Assembly: GCF_000204055.1 (NCBI RefSeq)
Contig: NW_006768797.1
Span: 257,380-321,379, forward strand
Reading direction: 5' to 3'
Length of the DNA stretch: 64,000 nucleotides
Source: Melampsora larici-populina 98AG31
Lineage: Eukaryota > Basidiomycota > Pucciniomycetes > Pucciniales > Melampsoraceae
The position numbers were made by a program, and so were the translations under genes. How positions within the stretch are numbered: position 1 is the first letter of the stretch; every line of letters begins with the position of its first letter. Shown here in pieces: positions 12,298 to 23,706 of this stretch. The notes beneath the pieces were generated by a model, which was not told the origin of the DNA, ran no database searches, and was given only the letters and a program-made list of their open reading frames with translations.

Positions 12298-12818
12298 TTG
12301 TCTCACAATCCAATCCGACCGATTTCACCAAATAAATGATTTTGTTTTTTTGATCTTTGGATTTCTATCTTTCTCCTCGTTTTTTTTGTGATTGGAATTC
12401 TATCTTTGTGTCTTGTGAGATTTTACCATCAAAAGTGATTTCTTTATGATGATCGTGTAGTTTCTTTGCAATTTTGATGTTTCATCTTTAAATTGTCTAC
12501 CAAATGTCTCATGTTTCACTCGATTCAAATACCTGAATCAACAGTTGTTCAAATTCAAAGAAATCCAATGAGTCACAATTGATTTCAAATAATAAATACA
12601 ACTTGTGAATTTACTTCTTCCACCTTTTTGAGACAATTGGTGGCCAGGATCTGATACAAAAGAATCAGATAGAAAAGATATAATTTAAAATTTGACAATC
12701 AAATACTTATAAACTAAATTTGAGTTTTACCAAACATTTAATAACAAAAATCAACTTTTGAGGCCAATTGAGATGTGTCAAATAACATTACAAGTGAGAA
12801 TAAACAATCAGATAAGTG

Positions 12819-14424
12819 CTAATCTAATGTTGAGAGAAATTGTTGAAACAGTTGGTCCCTCCTTTGATGTGATAATTGGAAGTTTCCCATTGCTGCAGCA
12901 CGCTCTTCTTCTTCGCTGGGAGAAGGTTCTCGATGATTGGACCACTCGTTTTCTTCTGGTCCATTTGACATGATTTTGTTTCTGCTATGCAGAAAGTTGT
13001 GAACAACACAACATGCCAAAATCCAGGCAGAAGCTCGGCTAGCAGATTTTTTATCTCTAATGACCAGTCGACATTCCTTCAAAGACTGTGTTCGTTCCTT
13101 CAATAATCCATTGGTATGTTCTGAGACAATACATTCCACACTTAAAGCGTAATTGAACTTCCTATGAGGCCAATCGAGTTCGTGATTTCAAGGACTTTTA
13201 AAAGCGGGAACTATTTGCTTGGAAGCACTATAGCCTGAGTCAGCAATGAGGTATTCCCCTTCACTAAAAAAACTCTCCATATTCTTGAAAAACTGGGATA
13301 AAAAGTCATCAGCATCTATGAAGATACATGTATTATATGAAAAGAACTGACCTTGGTGGATTTCAAAACCCGTTGATCATGTGCTGATCCACACCAACCG
13401 TTATGAGCATAAATGATATGCTTTGTATGATCACATATGATCAGGGAATTCAAGGCGTAAAAAGATTTTCGACAGTAGTAATCTTTGGGGTTCTTCTGGA
13501 GGGCGTAGGCGAGTGGAATTAAGGTGCCATCAATGAATCCTACACAATCTTTGAAGAAGGAATGTTCCCCTATCTCCCTTTTGATCTTCTTCCGTTCTTC
13601 GGATGTTGGCCATTTCATGTACTTTGTTTGAAGATTAAGTAACGCCCAGATGCAACGATTTGTATAGTTGTCCACACTTCCTTCTAAAATACAATCAGAG
13701 CCTGTTCACCTAAGATGAAGATAAAAGAAATTCACTCACCAGCCATTGTGAAAAGTTTGGCAATAATTGAACCTTGTCCTCCGTTCCCAGAAAGGCCAAA
13801 GTTAGCCATTGCCACTAAGAGCTGCCATTGGACTGGAGCTTGACTGCAGTTTGAGTTGTTGTGGAAAACTCGATCTCCAGAGATCTCATGTACAAGAGAC
13901 ATGAAACTGTCTTTGGAAATTTGGGCCTATTGCGGTAGAACATAGAAACATAAGATTTCAGCAAATCAGGACATGATCCAAAAATCTCATATGACACTTA
14001 CCACCACACCCCATGTCCAAGCATCCTTCTTGAACCACTCATAAAAACACTCTAGCTTTTTACTTCGGCGTGAGAAACGTCCAATTCGAGATACCAAGTA
14101 GCGTTTGGTATGAACCAAATCGATCCCGTATGCCAGAATGGCTAACATTGCTTCGTCATCCAATCGTCGACGTTTGCGAGAGTTACGTAAAGAAACAGAT
14201 TCCGCCATACTTGATAGGAAGAGTTGAGATGCAAGTATCACAAGCTGATTGCCAAAGGTCTCTTCTTTTGAATCAAGTTGATCTAGGATGATAACAGCCG
14301 CTAATATTTCTGTGAGGTCGCTATGAGTTGTTAATTCATAGTTGTGGTTTGGTGAGAAAACCTGAAGCGCGAAAAAAGCCTTCATATAGGCCAACGTGTT
14401 GCTACAACGGGTGGAAGTTGGCAT
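12819..14424 (-). pseudogene. PIF/Harbinger DDE transposase, one in-frame stop
   Basis: Exons on the complement: 14424-14002, 13926-13740, 13683-13352 and 13292-12819, about 471 codons starting at a true ATG (14424). The N-terminal part contains an Arg-rich stretch (RNSRKRRRLD). The catalytic core shows VGFIDGTLIPLA (first Asp), GEYLIADSGYSAS (second Asp) and a SEHTNGLLKERTQSL helix (Glu), the DDE order of the DDE_Tnp_4 nuclease. The last exon is interrupted by TGA at 13190-13188, between the second Asp and the Glu, while the frame before and after is conserved. This looks like a single point mutation. The accessory gene is convergent, about 520 bp away. The stop would remove the Glu, so this copy should be inactive unless read through. 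Confidence 0.88.
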
Positions 14425-14538
14425 TTGAAGACGGGGAGAGACGAGTGTGTAGTTGGGTCAACAAAAGTGGGTATTTGGGGCTGAAACTTGAGCCGCTGAC
14501 CCGGTAGACCCATTTCCCCTCTTTTACCGCCAAAAAAA

Positions 14539-14587
14539 AACTGGGTCGACCGGGTTTTTCAAAACCGGGTCAACTTTGAGCACCCCT
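14539..14587 (-). repeat. Right terminal inverted repeat of the Harbinger element
   Basis: Reverse complement of the left end, reading inward from 14587. A further partial GACCCGGTAGACCC motif lies just inside, near 14497-14510. Confidence 0.9.
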
Positions 14588-14950
14588 ATTGATTAACATT
14601 ATTGACTGGTTAGTGCAGGTGATGTGGTGTGATGATTAATCTGTTGAATGAGATCAAGTCCCTATCCAAGTGAGGGAAGGATATTATGGGTTTGTAGTGG
14701 GTGTCTGAAACTCCTTTGTGAGGGCATTTACAACACCAGAGGGCTTGGCTGGTCTTGAGACCAGCAAGGCAGACTGTCTTGAGGCAGGCTTTTCCTCTGC
14801 AGTGGGAGACGGTCTGAAGGTTGACCTTACAAATGACCCTTGTGAGATGCTTTGCTGCCAAGTCCAAAACTGGTCCGGAGGTGGATGATGTCTGCCTTAT
14901 TACCGTGTGAAAATTTTTGCCAAGGAGTGATTTTGGTCAAAATTGATTTG
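14588..14950. other. Spacer between two transposons
   Basis: About 360 bp of non-coding sequence between the Harbinger element and the Ty3 LTR. Nothing recognised. Confidence 0.4.
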
Positions 14951-15138
14951 TGTTATGACCCTCTCTCAGGGTGGTGTCTGTTGGGAGTGGAGGGTGGTCT
15001 TGGTCTGCTATCTTCACGCTGATCTATGATGATTGTTGCATAAGGAAAAGAGAGAGATACAACATGGGGGTTTGTACAAACGTAAGTCTTCTATCTGTGA
15101 CATTTATCTGGCCTTTCACGTGTGTAATAGTTATAACA
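14951..15138 (-). repeat. 3' LTR of Ty3 element 1
   Basis: 188 bp, TGTTATGACCC at one end and AGTTATAACA at the other. Four single-base differences from the copy at 23707-23894. Confidence 0.93.
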
Positions 15139-15154
15139 TTATCCCCCTTTTAAC
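15139..15154 (-). promoter_or_regulatory. Polypurine tract of Ty3 element 1
   Basis: On the complement, AAAAGGGGGATAA directly precedes the 3' LTR, the expected place for the plus-strand primer. Confidence 0.6.
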
Positions 15155-15309
15155 GCCCAAACTCCCTCTTGCGAGTTCTGCAATCCTTCCCCGGGCAGCA
15201 TTAAAAAACCTAATGGGAACAAGCTATTCCCTCTCACCGCCTTCTCCTCCTCCTATGTTTCTCTATTGCCTTTAGGTATTTTAAATTAAATTCATTGACT
15301 AAATCTTGA

Positions 15310-15595
15310 CTATTTATTCTTGAGGTTCATTTCCAGTTCCCACGAATTGTGATCTGTGCTAAAACCCTTCCACGCTACTAAGTACTCACTGCTTTTCCCT
15401 TCTTGTCTTCTGTCTAAGATGGTCAAGACTTCCCATTTGTCCTGTCCTTCTATAACGATTGCTGGAGGTGTGCTTCTTCTTCTCTGATCAATGGCTTCGG
15501 GATTATGTTTTTGTAGTACCAATACATGGAAAACTGGGTGAATCCTTCTCATGGACACGGGTAACTTCAATTTGTAAGTAGATGCTGATACATGT
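15310..15595 (-). pseudogene. Integrase C-terminus and chromodomain (3' fragment)
   Basis: The complement encodes MRRIHPVFHV (the conserved integrase C-terminal stretch) followed by WEVLTILDRR, YLVAWKGF and NSWEL, which are chromodomain signatures. The frame ends at TAG 15312-15310, about 170 bp before the LTR. It is the continuation of the integrase at 17142-18391 and is separated from it only by the insertion 15596-17137. Chromodomains direct chromovirus integration to particular chromatin; this one appears open but is detached. Confidence 0.85.
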
Positions 15596-17137
15596 TGTGG
15601 TAATCATCTATGAGACCAATCAAAAAATCAAAGAAAATCGAATTTTGAATTACATCAATTATATTACATATAGTTTAATATTTACATCATTGTACCATTT
15701 AAACAAACTTAATAAGATAATTATAAACTATTAACAAACAGATTACAAAAAGAAAGAAAGAAAAAAACATAAGAAAAACTTGAAAATAGAGGTATACAGG
15801 TTGGAAATGGTTTTTAGGGTATTGATATTAGGTTTATGGGTTTATTAGGGTTAGAATGTGAAAGAGGAGCAATATTTCGTCAGTAACAACTTTAATCTTG
15901 GTGGTTGATAAGAGAAAATAAAAGTTATTAAGGAAATGGGAAAAAGTCGAAGTTGGTAAAGAAGGGTTTACAGGTAGTTTTACATATGTAACAGGGGTAT
16001 TAGTAATGAATGAGGTTACCAAGAGTCTTTTTAGGGATTTCCGCGGTTTTAGATTACTGTGTAATGTTACAGAAGGAAAGAAAATCTCAGTAAAAGGTGT
16101 GTAAAGTGAAGAAAATAGGTGAAAATAGTCGAAAATGAAGGTTTTCAGCTGATTACATGTGCCAAATGACGTCATAACATGATGAGTCATAGTTCATTCG
16201 ACGCAAAAACATTCAATTCATAATGTACAACCTTTAAATCATTGGTAACAGAGGTGTATGACAAAAGTTATAAGGAATCAAAGGATTTGATTACACATCA
16301 ACAAGATCACAAATCATTAATAACAAGCAATTACATCATTGACATGCTGAATCATCATAAGATCAAATCAATATTCATTCTAGAACATTCAAAACACAGC
16401 ATATACACAGCATATACACAGCATATACATAGCATATACATAGCATTTGATCATAAGAATAGGAATTAGTCATCTCTACTGGTCAAATTAGTAATAAATC
16501 TTATCAGATGATGAATAGAAGATCACATTACATCATAGTAATGATCATAATGGGTCAATGAGCTACTGATGGCGAAATTTAGGAGTGTAGAGAGTGGTTG
16601 AATCATTAGATCATAGCTGTGTACCAACATTTTAGTCATCTTTTGGTTTTTTAGATGGTAAAGAGGATTCTGAAGAGCTGTTTACCACTCTAACAATTTC
16701 TATTGATGTGTTTATAAACTTGTGCCCTTTGTGCGAACCTATGTTTCCTTTCTTCTTCATCTCTTACAGAGCTTTAATTTTATTTATCTTAATAAATTTA
16801 TTATAGCAGTACTAGGTCACTCAAACCAGCCCTTCATCAGAGGAGAAATTTGTTTTATGTGCTTCATATGACACTGTCATTCTGGAATAATATCAAAAAG
16901 ATATTGAGATTATTTTTCTACATTTTGACTCGACTGGAATAACACTAAAATTGTGTTGAGATTAATTAAATCAGGTGCTTTTCTCTGGTGCCTTGTCAGT
17001 ACTCAAGTCAACAGGTTTCTCTTTTTGATTGACTTGTTTTAGAAGAGCAGTCCTTAGACAACTTCTACTAGTCATTTTTATTAGTAGATTATCCTCTTCC
17101 AGCTCTGTATAACCCTTGTTGGGTTATAAGTTCTACA
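15596..17137. mobile_element. 1.54-kb TG...CA insertion, solo-LTR-like, splitting integrase
   Basis: The insert starts TGTGGTAATC and ends AGTTCTACA. ATGT (15592-15595) and ACGT (17138-17141) flank it and would be a 4-bp duplication with one CpG-type change. Removing the insert and one flank restores the integrase frame exactly. The TG/CA ends and lack of any coding frame fit a solo LTR or a TRIM. A short-period repeat (CATATACACAG-like, five copies) lies inside at 16386-16450. I cannot name the parent family, and no second LTR is visible in the window. Confidence 0.72.
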
Positions 17138-17141
17138 ACGT

Positions 17142-18391
17142 TTAACGATAGGGAAAGGACCCATCCATCTGTGATCCAACTTAGGGCTAGTTCTCGTTGT
17201 CGAGATGTTCTTGCTACTAAGCCACACTTTGTCACCAACTTTCCATTCCGGTGTCTTCCGGACGTGTTTGTTGAATTGATGGCGCATTGTGTCCTGTGCT
17301 AATGTTAGACAAGTAGTTAGCTCTGTTTGTACTTCTTCTAATAACTTCAACCTAGCCTCAACTGCTGGTACACATTGCTCAGCTGACGGCACTTTGTTGA
17401 AGATTGGGTTGAATCTGTAGTTTGCTTTGAATGGTGATATTCCAATTGATTCATGATCCTTGTTGTTGTATGTGAATTCCGCCATGGGTAATATAGCTTC
17501 CCAGTCTTCTTGTCGATAATCTACAAAGTGTCTCAGGTATTGTTCAATCACCTTATTGACAATCTCACTTTGTCCATTGGTTTGTGGATGGAAGGCTGTT
17601 GAAGGGTGTAGCCTTATTCCAAGACGTTTGTCCACCTCCTGTGTGATCTGTGATACAAAGATGCTGCCCCTGTCAGAGATGATGCTTTTTGGTGTACCAT
17701 GTAACTTCCATACGTTCTTTAACATTAAATCCGCCAAATCTTCAGATGACATAGTTTCTTTACAGGCAACAAAATGTGCCATTTTAGTGAGACGGTCCAA
17801 AACTGTCAGAATGCTGTTGTTGCCGTTGGATACCGGTAGTTTTGTTATAAGGTCGTAACTTATATTGGTCCAAGGTCCGGCAGGGACTGGTAGCGGTTTG
17901 AGTGTGCCAAACGGTTGTTTGGTGCTAGACTTTACCCTTAGGCATGAGTCGCAGCCGTCGACAAACTTGTTCACATAAGCTTTAAGCAAAGGCCAGATGA
18001 AGCTCCTCCGTACTAGACTTAAAGTCTTTGCCTGTCCTGGGTGTCCCGCTAAAAGACTGTCATGTCGGCTCATAATGATCTGAAATTTGATGTGGTTGTC
18101 TTCCGGTACCTCTATCCGCCCTTGGTTGTATAATATACCATCTACAAATGAGTAGTTTTTTGTCAGTTGGTGTATTTTAGAAGAGACCGGGTTGGTATTC
18201 AAGGTTCTGATTTTGCTAATACTTTTGTCATTAGTGAGAATAGTTTTGTCTGTAGTTTTGTCTTCTGAAATTCCTATTACGTCAATCTCAAACCAGTGCT
18301 CAGCATTCTCCAGTTCAACGTTTTCATCTTTGAAAAATGTTTCAATATTTGCAAGGTCTACTCCCTTCTCGCTGGAATTGTTCAATTGCAT
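17142..18391 (-). pseudogene. Ty3 integrase core (5' fragment)
   Basis: The complement encodes the HHCC zinc-binding region (SRHDSLLAGHPG then CDSCLRVK), followed by the DDE core with VLDRLTKMAHFV (first Asp), SDRGSIFVS (second Asp) and HPQTNGQSEIVN (Glu), then KLDHRWMGPFPIV. The catalytic residues are all present. The frame then runs into the foreign insert at 17137 and stops after about 19 unrelated residues. On the 5' side it is cut off from RNase H by a non-coding 0.4-kb stretch. Confidence 0.9.
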
Positions 18392-18394
18392 TTA

Positions 18395-18799
18395 TGTTTT
18401 ACAATCCTTTGTAGGATTATTGTTTGTTCCCAGATGCCTACCGCATCCTGAAACTACCTCCACCCGTTGCGCTCACTTTGAGTTGCTGAGCACAACTAGT
18501 ACGGGGGGGCGCCGCCGCCGGGCCTCTTGGTTTGCGTGGCTGAGAAAATCCTTCTCGCTTTGCAAACCTTGATGCCCCTGGCTTTGCCGGGTGGGTGGGA
18601 GGTCATTTCAGAACGAAGTATGACTTAAGAGATTGTGACTAAACAATTACGCGAGATTGAGATGTGTAAGACTCGGCTGCTTAAGCTCGTGGGAGACTGG
18701 TGTGGTAGAAAACAATTTTCCAACTTCCGCTTGCGCTCCACAACCAGTTGCCCCCACTATAAGCATAAATTCTTACACAATTCCTTTCATGGAATTACA
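18395..18799. mobile_element. Probable 0.4-kb insertion between RNase H and integrase
   Basis: A non-coding, locally GC-rich block with a G7 run and GCCGCCGCC interrupts the polyprotein. It begins TGTTTTACAATCC and ends GGAATTACA. Each end forms a small hairpin (AATCC...GGATT and TTCC...GGAA). TG/CA ends suggest another short LTR, but I could not find a matching target duplication, so this is tentative. Confidence 0.4.
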
Positions 18800-19770
18800 C
18801 ACCAAGTCGTTCCTTGGTCGGTGTTCTCAATGAAAATGTGTTGGGTCCAATGTTTTCTGAACGCAAGAGTTGCCCAAACATGAGGTTTTCTGCTGCATCA
18901 GGGGCTAAGTCCGGGCGTCGTGACAATGCGGCAGGTTTCGCGGCCTGTCTTCCAGGCCTGAACTTTATTTGAAAGTCGAAACAGCCCATGATTTGTGCCC
19001 ATCTAGCTTGCCTTCTGGTGAGTTGTTTGGTCGTCATAAAACTTTCTAAGTTCCTGTGATCGGTGTATACAATAACATCAAGCTGGTTTGGGTTGCCTTC
19101 CAAGTAATGGCGCCATTCCTTGAAAGAGGCCACAATTGCTAGCAATTCTTTGTCGAATATCTCGTAGTTTTGTTCTGCTTGCACTAAAGACCTGGATAGA
19201 TAGGCAACTGGATGTAGTTCGCCGTCCTTATCACACACTTGAGAGAGTACCACCCCCAACACAAAATCTGAACAGTCACATTCAAGAATGAATGGCTTAT
19301 ACGGATCCGCTATCTTCAATACCGGGGCAGAGGTGAACATGTTTTTGAGTTTCTTGAAAGCTTTGTCACAGGCTTCATCCCAGATGAAAGGGGTATTAGT
19401 TCGAGTTAAGTTGTGCAGCGGGCGTGTTGTGCTAGAGAAGTGATTGATGAATCTGCAGTAGAAGTTGGAAAAGCCAATGAACCGCTGGAGTTCTTGTGAG
19501 TTGTGCGGTGGCGGCCAATTGGTGACTGCTTTGACCTTCATTGGGTCCATCTTGACCTTGTTATGCGAGATCAGGAGGCCTAGGTACTCAACTTCGGACT
19601 TGGAGAACTCACATTTCTCCGGTTTGAGCCAGAGTCGTTGTTTGCTCAAGATGTCCAGTACGGAATCAACAGCTTCCTTGTGGTGAGTACCTTTCTTTGT
19701 GTATGTCATCGTGTCATCTAGGTAAGCTGCTGAGTCCTTGCCGATACGTCCCACCAGTATGTCTTGTATG
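18800..19770 (-). pseudogene. Ty3 reverse transcriptase (C-terminal half) and RNase H
   Basis: On the complement the RT catalytic box AAYLDDTMTY (19724-19713) is followed by the thumb (LWLKPEKCEF, VEYLGLLIS), then RNase H with FILECDCSDF (first Asp), FDKELLAIV (Glu) and VYTDHRNLE (Asp). The frame stays open to about 18838 and then runs into the 0.4-kb block. It is out of frame with the upstream RT piece; the break is near 19770-19776, where a base appears lost in a T-run. Confidence 0.88.
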
Positions 19771-19775
19771 AAAAC

Positions 19776-22560
19776 TGGAAGTATCCGGGGACTTCAGTTG
19801 GTCCAAACGGCATTGTCAGGGGTGCGAATTGGCATTGTTTGCAGATGAACGCAAGCGTGTCTTTGTCTTCCTCAGCCACTCGGAGATTACCGTATGCGTT
19901 CTGTAGATTTAACTTGGTACATAAACGTGTCGGCGTCCAGTAGGCTGTCAACTAGGTTCATGGTGAGCAGCAGTGGGTATTTGTTCTTCACGGTGAGAGC
20001 ATTTAATTTTTGATAATCAAAGCATGGCCTCAGATTACCATCTTTTTTACCTGTGAATAGTACTGGGGCCGCCCAAGGGGATGTGGTTCTGCGTATAGTC
20101 CCGTTAGCAAGTCCTGAGTTGATCATTTTGTTGAGTGCTTTGTTCTCAGCGGGTGATAATGGGATAATCCGGCTGGCTTGAGGTCGTGCACCTGGTACTA
20201 GGTCTACCTTGAAGCCGTACTGGCGGTGTGGTGGTAATCCTTGAGACTTGGATTTCCAAAACATGTCTAAGTGCCTGTGGTAGTAACTTGGTACAAGTTC
20301 CTCAACGGTCTTCACTGGTTCCAGCTTCTTGGCTTCTGCTGCGAGCTTAGCTGAAGTTGACCATGATGTCTTAGCTTTGTCAATGACTAATGGCCTGTTA
20401 TTCAAATGATGTAAAGGCTGGCCAGCTGATTTGGTTACATTTGAGATAGGCACAGGATCACACTCACATTGCGGGGGCACTGTAGCATCTGTAAGAATGC
20501 TGGCCCCCTGGTCACTGATCCTTGTGTGCCCTGTAGGCTTCCTCTCGAGGTCCTCAGGGGTGTGGTGCGGAATGGACAAGGCTACTACAGTAGCCACAGG
20601 TGTAGTAGTCAGGATTTTGTCTTTGTACTCAGTCAGAAGGTCTGGTGATTCGTGTGCTGTCGTTGATTCAATCTGTGATGTAGTAGGGAAAGGAAGCTTG
20701 CCAACTGTTCTAGGATGTATAGGAGTAATAGGCAAATTGAGCTCACATTGCGGGGATGTTAATGTATTGGTATCAATACACATCCCCTCGTAAATGTCCC
20801 TAGCTTCCCTCCTGGGATCCATTTCATGGTTGTCAGAGGGTTTTTTCGGGCAATACAAAGCCTGTGACAAGGCTGCAATGTGGTTCTGTTGAGTAAGGGT
20901 GCCTTTACGCCAGTCAATCCAGTCAGTGTTCTTCTTGATCCAGGGAATACCTAGGACTCCATCATATGAGTCTTTGAGTTTAATAAAAGGTGTGGCTTGG
21001 TCGTTGTTGTCAAGGTGTAGGTCAATGTCGTAAGAGGCGTGACTCTTAGATCCGTCAAATCCAGTGACGACTCTTGTATTTTGTGTAGTGTGTTGGATGA
21101 GACCCCTGCGCGTAGCAAAGAACTCACCTAGGACATCGTGGGTAGCTCCGGAGTCAATCAACAAGCGGGCAGGGAACATAATTTGTGGGGTGCCTCCGGG
21201 GAAGTGGGAAATAGAAATGGTGGTGTGTAAAAATAAGTGTGGATCATCTTCATTGCACAATACAAATGTGTTAGCACCCAATCCTATTCCATCAGATTCC
21301 CCTTGTTGGCTCAGGATTGGCACAACCGTCATTCCTGAGCTCCTCCATTTTTTTGATGTTTCAGCTCTGCTCGTACTTTCTTGCTTCACTTGAGATTCAC
21401 CTCTACCTCCAGCTGCCTCTAATTGACTCTCTAAATCTGCAATCCTAGCTCTAAAACCAGACTTCCCCTTTCCATTTCCTCGCGCTTGACTACCTCTATT
21501 CTCAGTACAATATCTAGCTCTGTGACCGTGACCGTTACATTTAAAGCAATTCCCAGTATTCAAACGACGTTCACGCTCTTCATCACTCAATCGTACAAAA
21601 CTGGCTGATATGTCCATTGCATTGGGGTCGACGGCTACTGAGCTAGAGATGGTGTTTTCGGACACTCCATGAAGCTTGCTATCAATCTTGATCGCGAAAT
21701 TGGCTATCTCTTCAATTGACTCAAATGGATTTTGAACCATAACCATAGCTACTCTTATCTCCTTCTTCAGTCCCTGTTTGAACTGACTGATCAGGGTAGG
21801 AGTTTCCCATCCGGTAGCGGTGGCATGGACATTGAACTCGTGTGCGTACGCAGAAACGCTAGTCTTCTGGGAGAGGTTTTGTAGAGCTCTTTCTGCCTTC
21901 AACTTCTTTTTTGTATCAAAATACATAGATTTGAAGTTTTGAACAAAACAGTCAAAGGTCACGAGATGAGATTTGGATCCATCTATGAGCTCCTGAGTGA
22001 GCGGTTGGGCCCAAGCAATTGCAGCTCCAGTCAGGTAGGACAGGGCAAACACGACTTTGCTGTGTTTGGTGCAAAACAAGTGGGGGTGTGCCAACATATA
22101 TAGTTGGACTTGGCTAGCGTAGATTCTGGCTGGTCTGCCCCTAGTGCCACTAAACTTATCTGGGGTTGCAACTTTGGGTCCCTTCTCATGCTGTTCTTGC
22201 ACGGGTATGGTTGCGGATGCAGGCTGAGGGGGGGGGCGTTGGTAGGAACATCCTGGTGGTTGGCTAATAACGCATTAACACAAGCCTCGGATTGCTGGTA
22301 TCAAGCTTCTGCCTGTTGTCTGGCAAGCCGTTCTTCAGCTAACAGCATGGTCAGTTCTGCCAACTGGCTTTGTATTCCCCCCATTTTGGCAGGTGAGTAC
22401 GTGGTGTCAGAGATAACGGTGCCGGCGTCAACAAAGTAGTTAACGGGTTCAGTATCTGAATCAGAGTTGCTGGCTGTGGGGGTTCTGTAAGAAGAGGATG
22501 TGGTGGCAAATGTCTTGCTTGTACTAGATTAAGGTTTGAGAAGTCGGCTAAATTGATGAT
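19776..22560 (-). pseudogene. Ty3 gag, protease and N-terminal reverse transcriptase
   Basis: The complement encodes a gag capsid region, a CCHC zinc knuckle (CFKCNGHGHRARYC), an aspartic protease (LLIDSGATHDVLG) and the RT fingers (RRTTSPWAAPVLF, KKDGNLRPCFDY). The longest open stretch is 22202-19887. Upstream, gag continues through a TGA at 22303-22301 and a frameshift at a C9 run (22236-22228). Downstream, the frame is broken near 19918-19925. RT motif A reads KLNLQNAY, where the family has Asp at the second residue of the LDL box (codon AAT at 19909-19907). The element is therefore dead at several levels. Confidence 0.87.
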
Positions 22561-23706
22561 CTAATTGTAGTAAGGTTTGGGTTTGGAATATCTTTGAGAT
22601 TGACAATGGTGTTAAAGCAGGTATTTGGTGTGCTTCTTAATCTATTTCTATTTCTAATCTTAATCTTCTGACAATCTTCTGACAGTCTCTTGAGTTTCAA
22701 TCTTAATCTTTTCAATCTGATGTGAGTTTGGATTCAATCTAATCTGTTGTGGTACAGTTCTCAAGAGGTCAAGTCCATCATGATGCGATGTAGAAGGCAC
22801 CGGTGGTAGCTGGGGAGAATGTAGAAGAAGGAGGTATGGAGTAGTTTCATTGTGTGATTTAGAAGATCATGTCAGATTGATCCCAAAGCGTAGAGCTTTA
22901 ATTCATCCTTGTCCAGATTAGTCAATGTTCTTTTGTTCCTGTTTTGTGTGCGTTTTACCTTTCCTATTTGGGATTAGCCCTCCAAAAATTTGTTGTCGAA
23001 AATTTCTCTTATAATCCCTGCCACTCTCAAACTTCGGTTTCTTCCCCATCGCGTGGAAACTGAAGTTCTTAGTGAGCATATTTTTCTCTAATCTTTTTCT
23101 CTCAATATGAATCCTGGACTGTACTCACTCTCTACGATAGAACTTCCTACCACTCTATCGTATCCTGCTTTTCGCAGGTAAGGCGTCGACTTTCTCCGCC
23201 CTCTCTTTACTACCTTATGAGTTCACTAGAACTCATACTGTACCTGTTCTGTCCAGGTGAATATTTCTTTTCATATTTCTCTAAGTACTATTGTGTGTGT
23301 GTTATCTCTTGAAATAGATCGCGTGGAAACTGAAGTTCTTAAACTTCCTACCACTCTATCGTATCCTGCTTTTCGCAGGTAAGGCGGCGACTTTCTCCGC
23401 CCTCTCTTTACTACCTTACGAGTTCACTAGAACTCATACTGTACCTGTTCTGTCCAGGTAAGGCGTCGACTTTCTCCGCCCTCTCTTTACTACCTTACGA
23501 GTTCACTAGAACTCATACTGTACCTGTTCTGTCCAGGTACCACACATTTCTACGCGTCGACTATCTGTCCGCATGAACTCATTTCATAATCTGATGTAAT
23601 AAACAAGGTTGCAGCGGGGGTTCTAAATCTGTGAATTTGGTGGTTTGGCCTGCTGATGAATCGATCTAGGCTTGGTCCTTGAATCCCGTTGGAAGATGCG
23701 ACAATA
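22561..23706 (-). other. Long 5' leader of Ty3 element 1
   Basis: About 1.1 kb lies between the 5' LTR and gag. It contains the duplicated blocks listed separately. No primer binding site complementary to a tRNA 3' end could be recognised next to the LTR. Confidence 0.5.
23049..23539. repeat. Duplicated 0.1-0.27-kb blocks in the Ty3 leader
   Basis: A segment starting GCGTGGAAACTGAAGTTCTT at 23051 recurs at 23321. Its ~115-bp core (CTTCCTACCACTCTATCG to TGTCCAGGT) occurs at about 23147 and 23344. The 3' part (AAGGCG(T)CGACTTTCTCC to TGTCCAGGTA) is repeated once more at about 23458-23538, so this sub-block is present three times. Confidence 0.85.

Larger units (their letters stand above)
10324..14587. 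mobile_element. PIF/Harbinger DNA transposon, full length
   Basis: A 4264-bp element bounded by ~50-bp terminal inverted repeats beginning AGGGGTGCTCAAAGTTGACC. It is flanked by the direct repeat ATT (10321-10323, 14588-14590). It carries the two-gene layout typical of the superfamily, convergently arranged: a SANT/Myb-like accessory protein on + and a DDE transposase on -. Each TIR holds a tandem ACCCGGTT...ACCCGGTT motif that may be the binding site. The transposase has an in-frame TGA, so this copy is probably not self-mobile, although its ends and accessory gene look intact. Confidence 0.92.
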
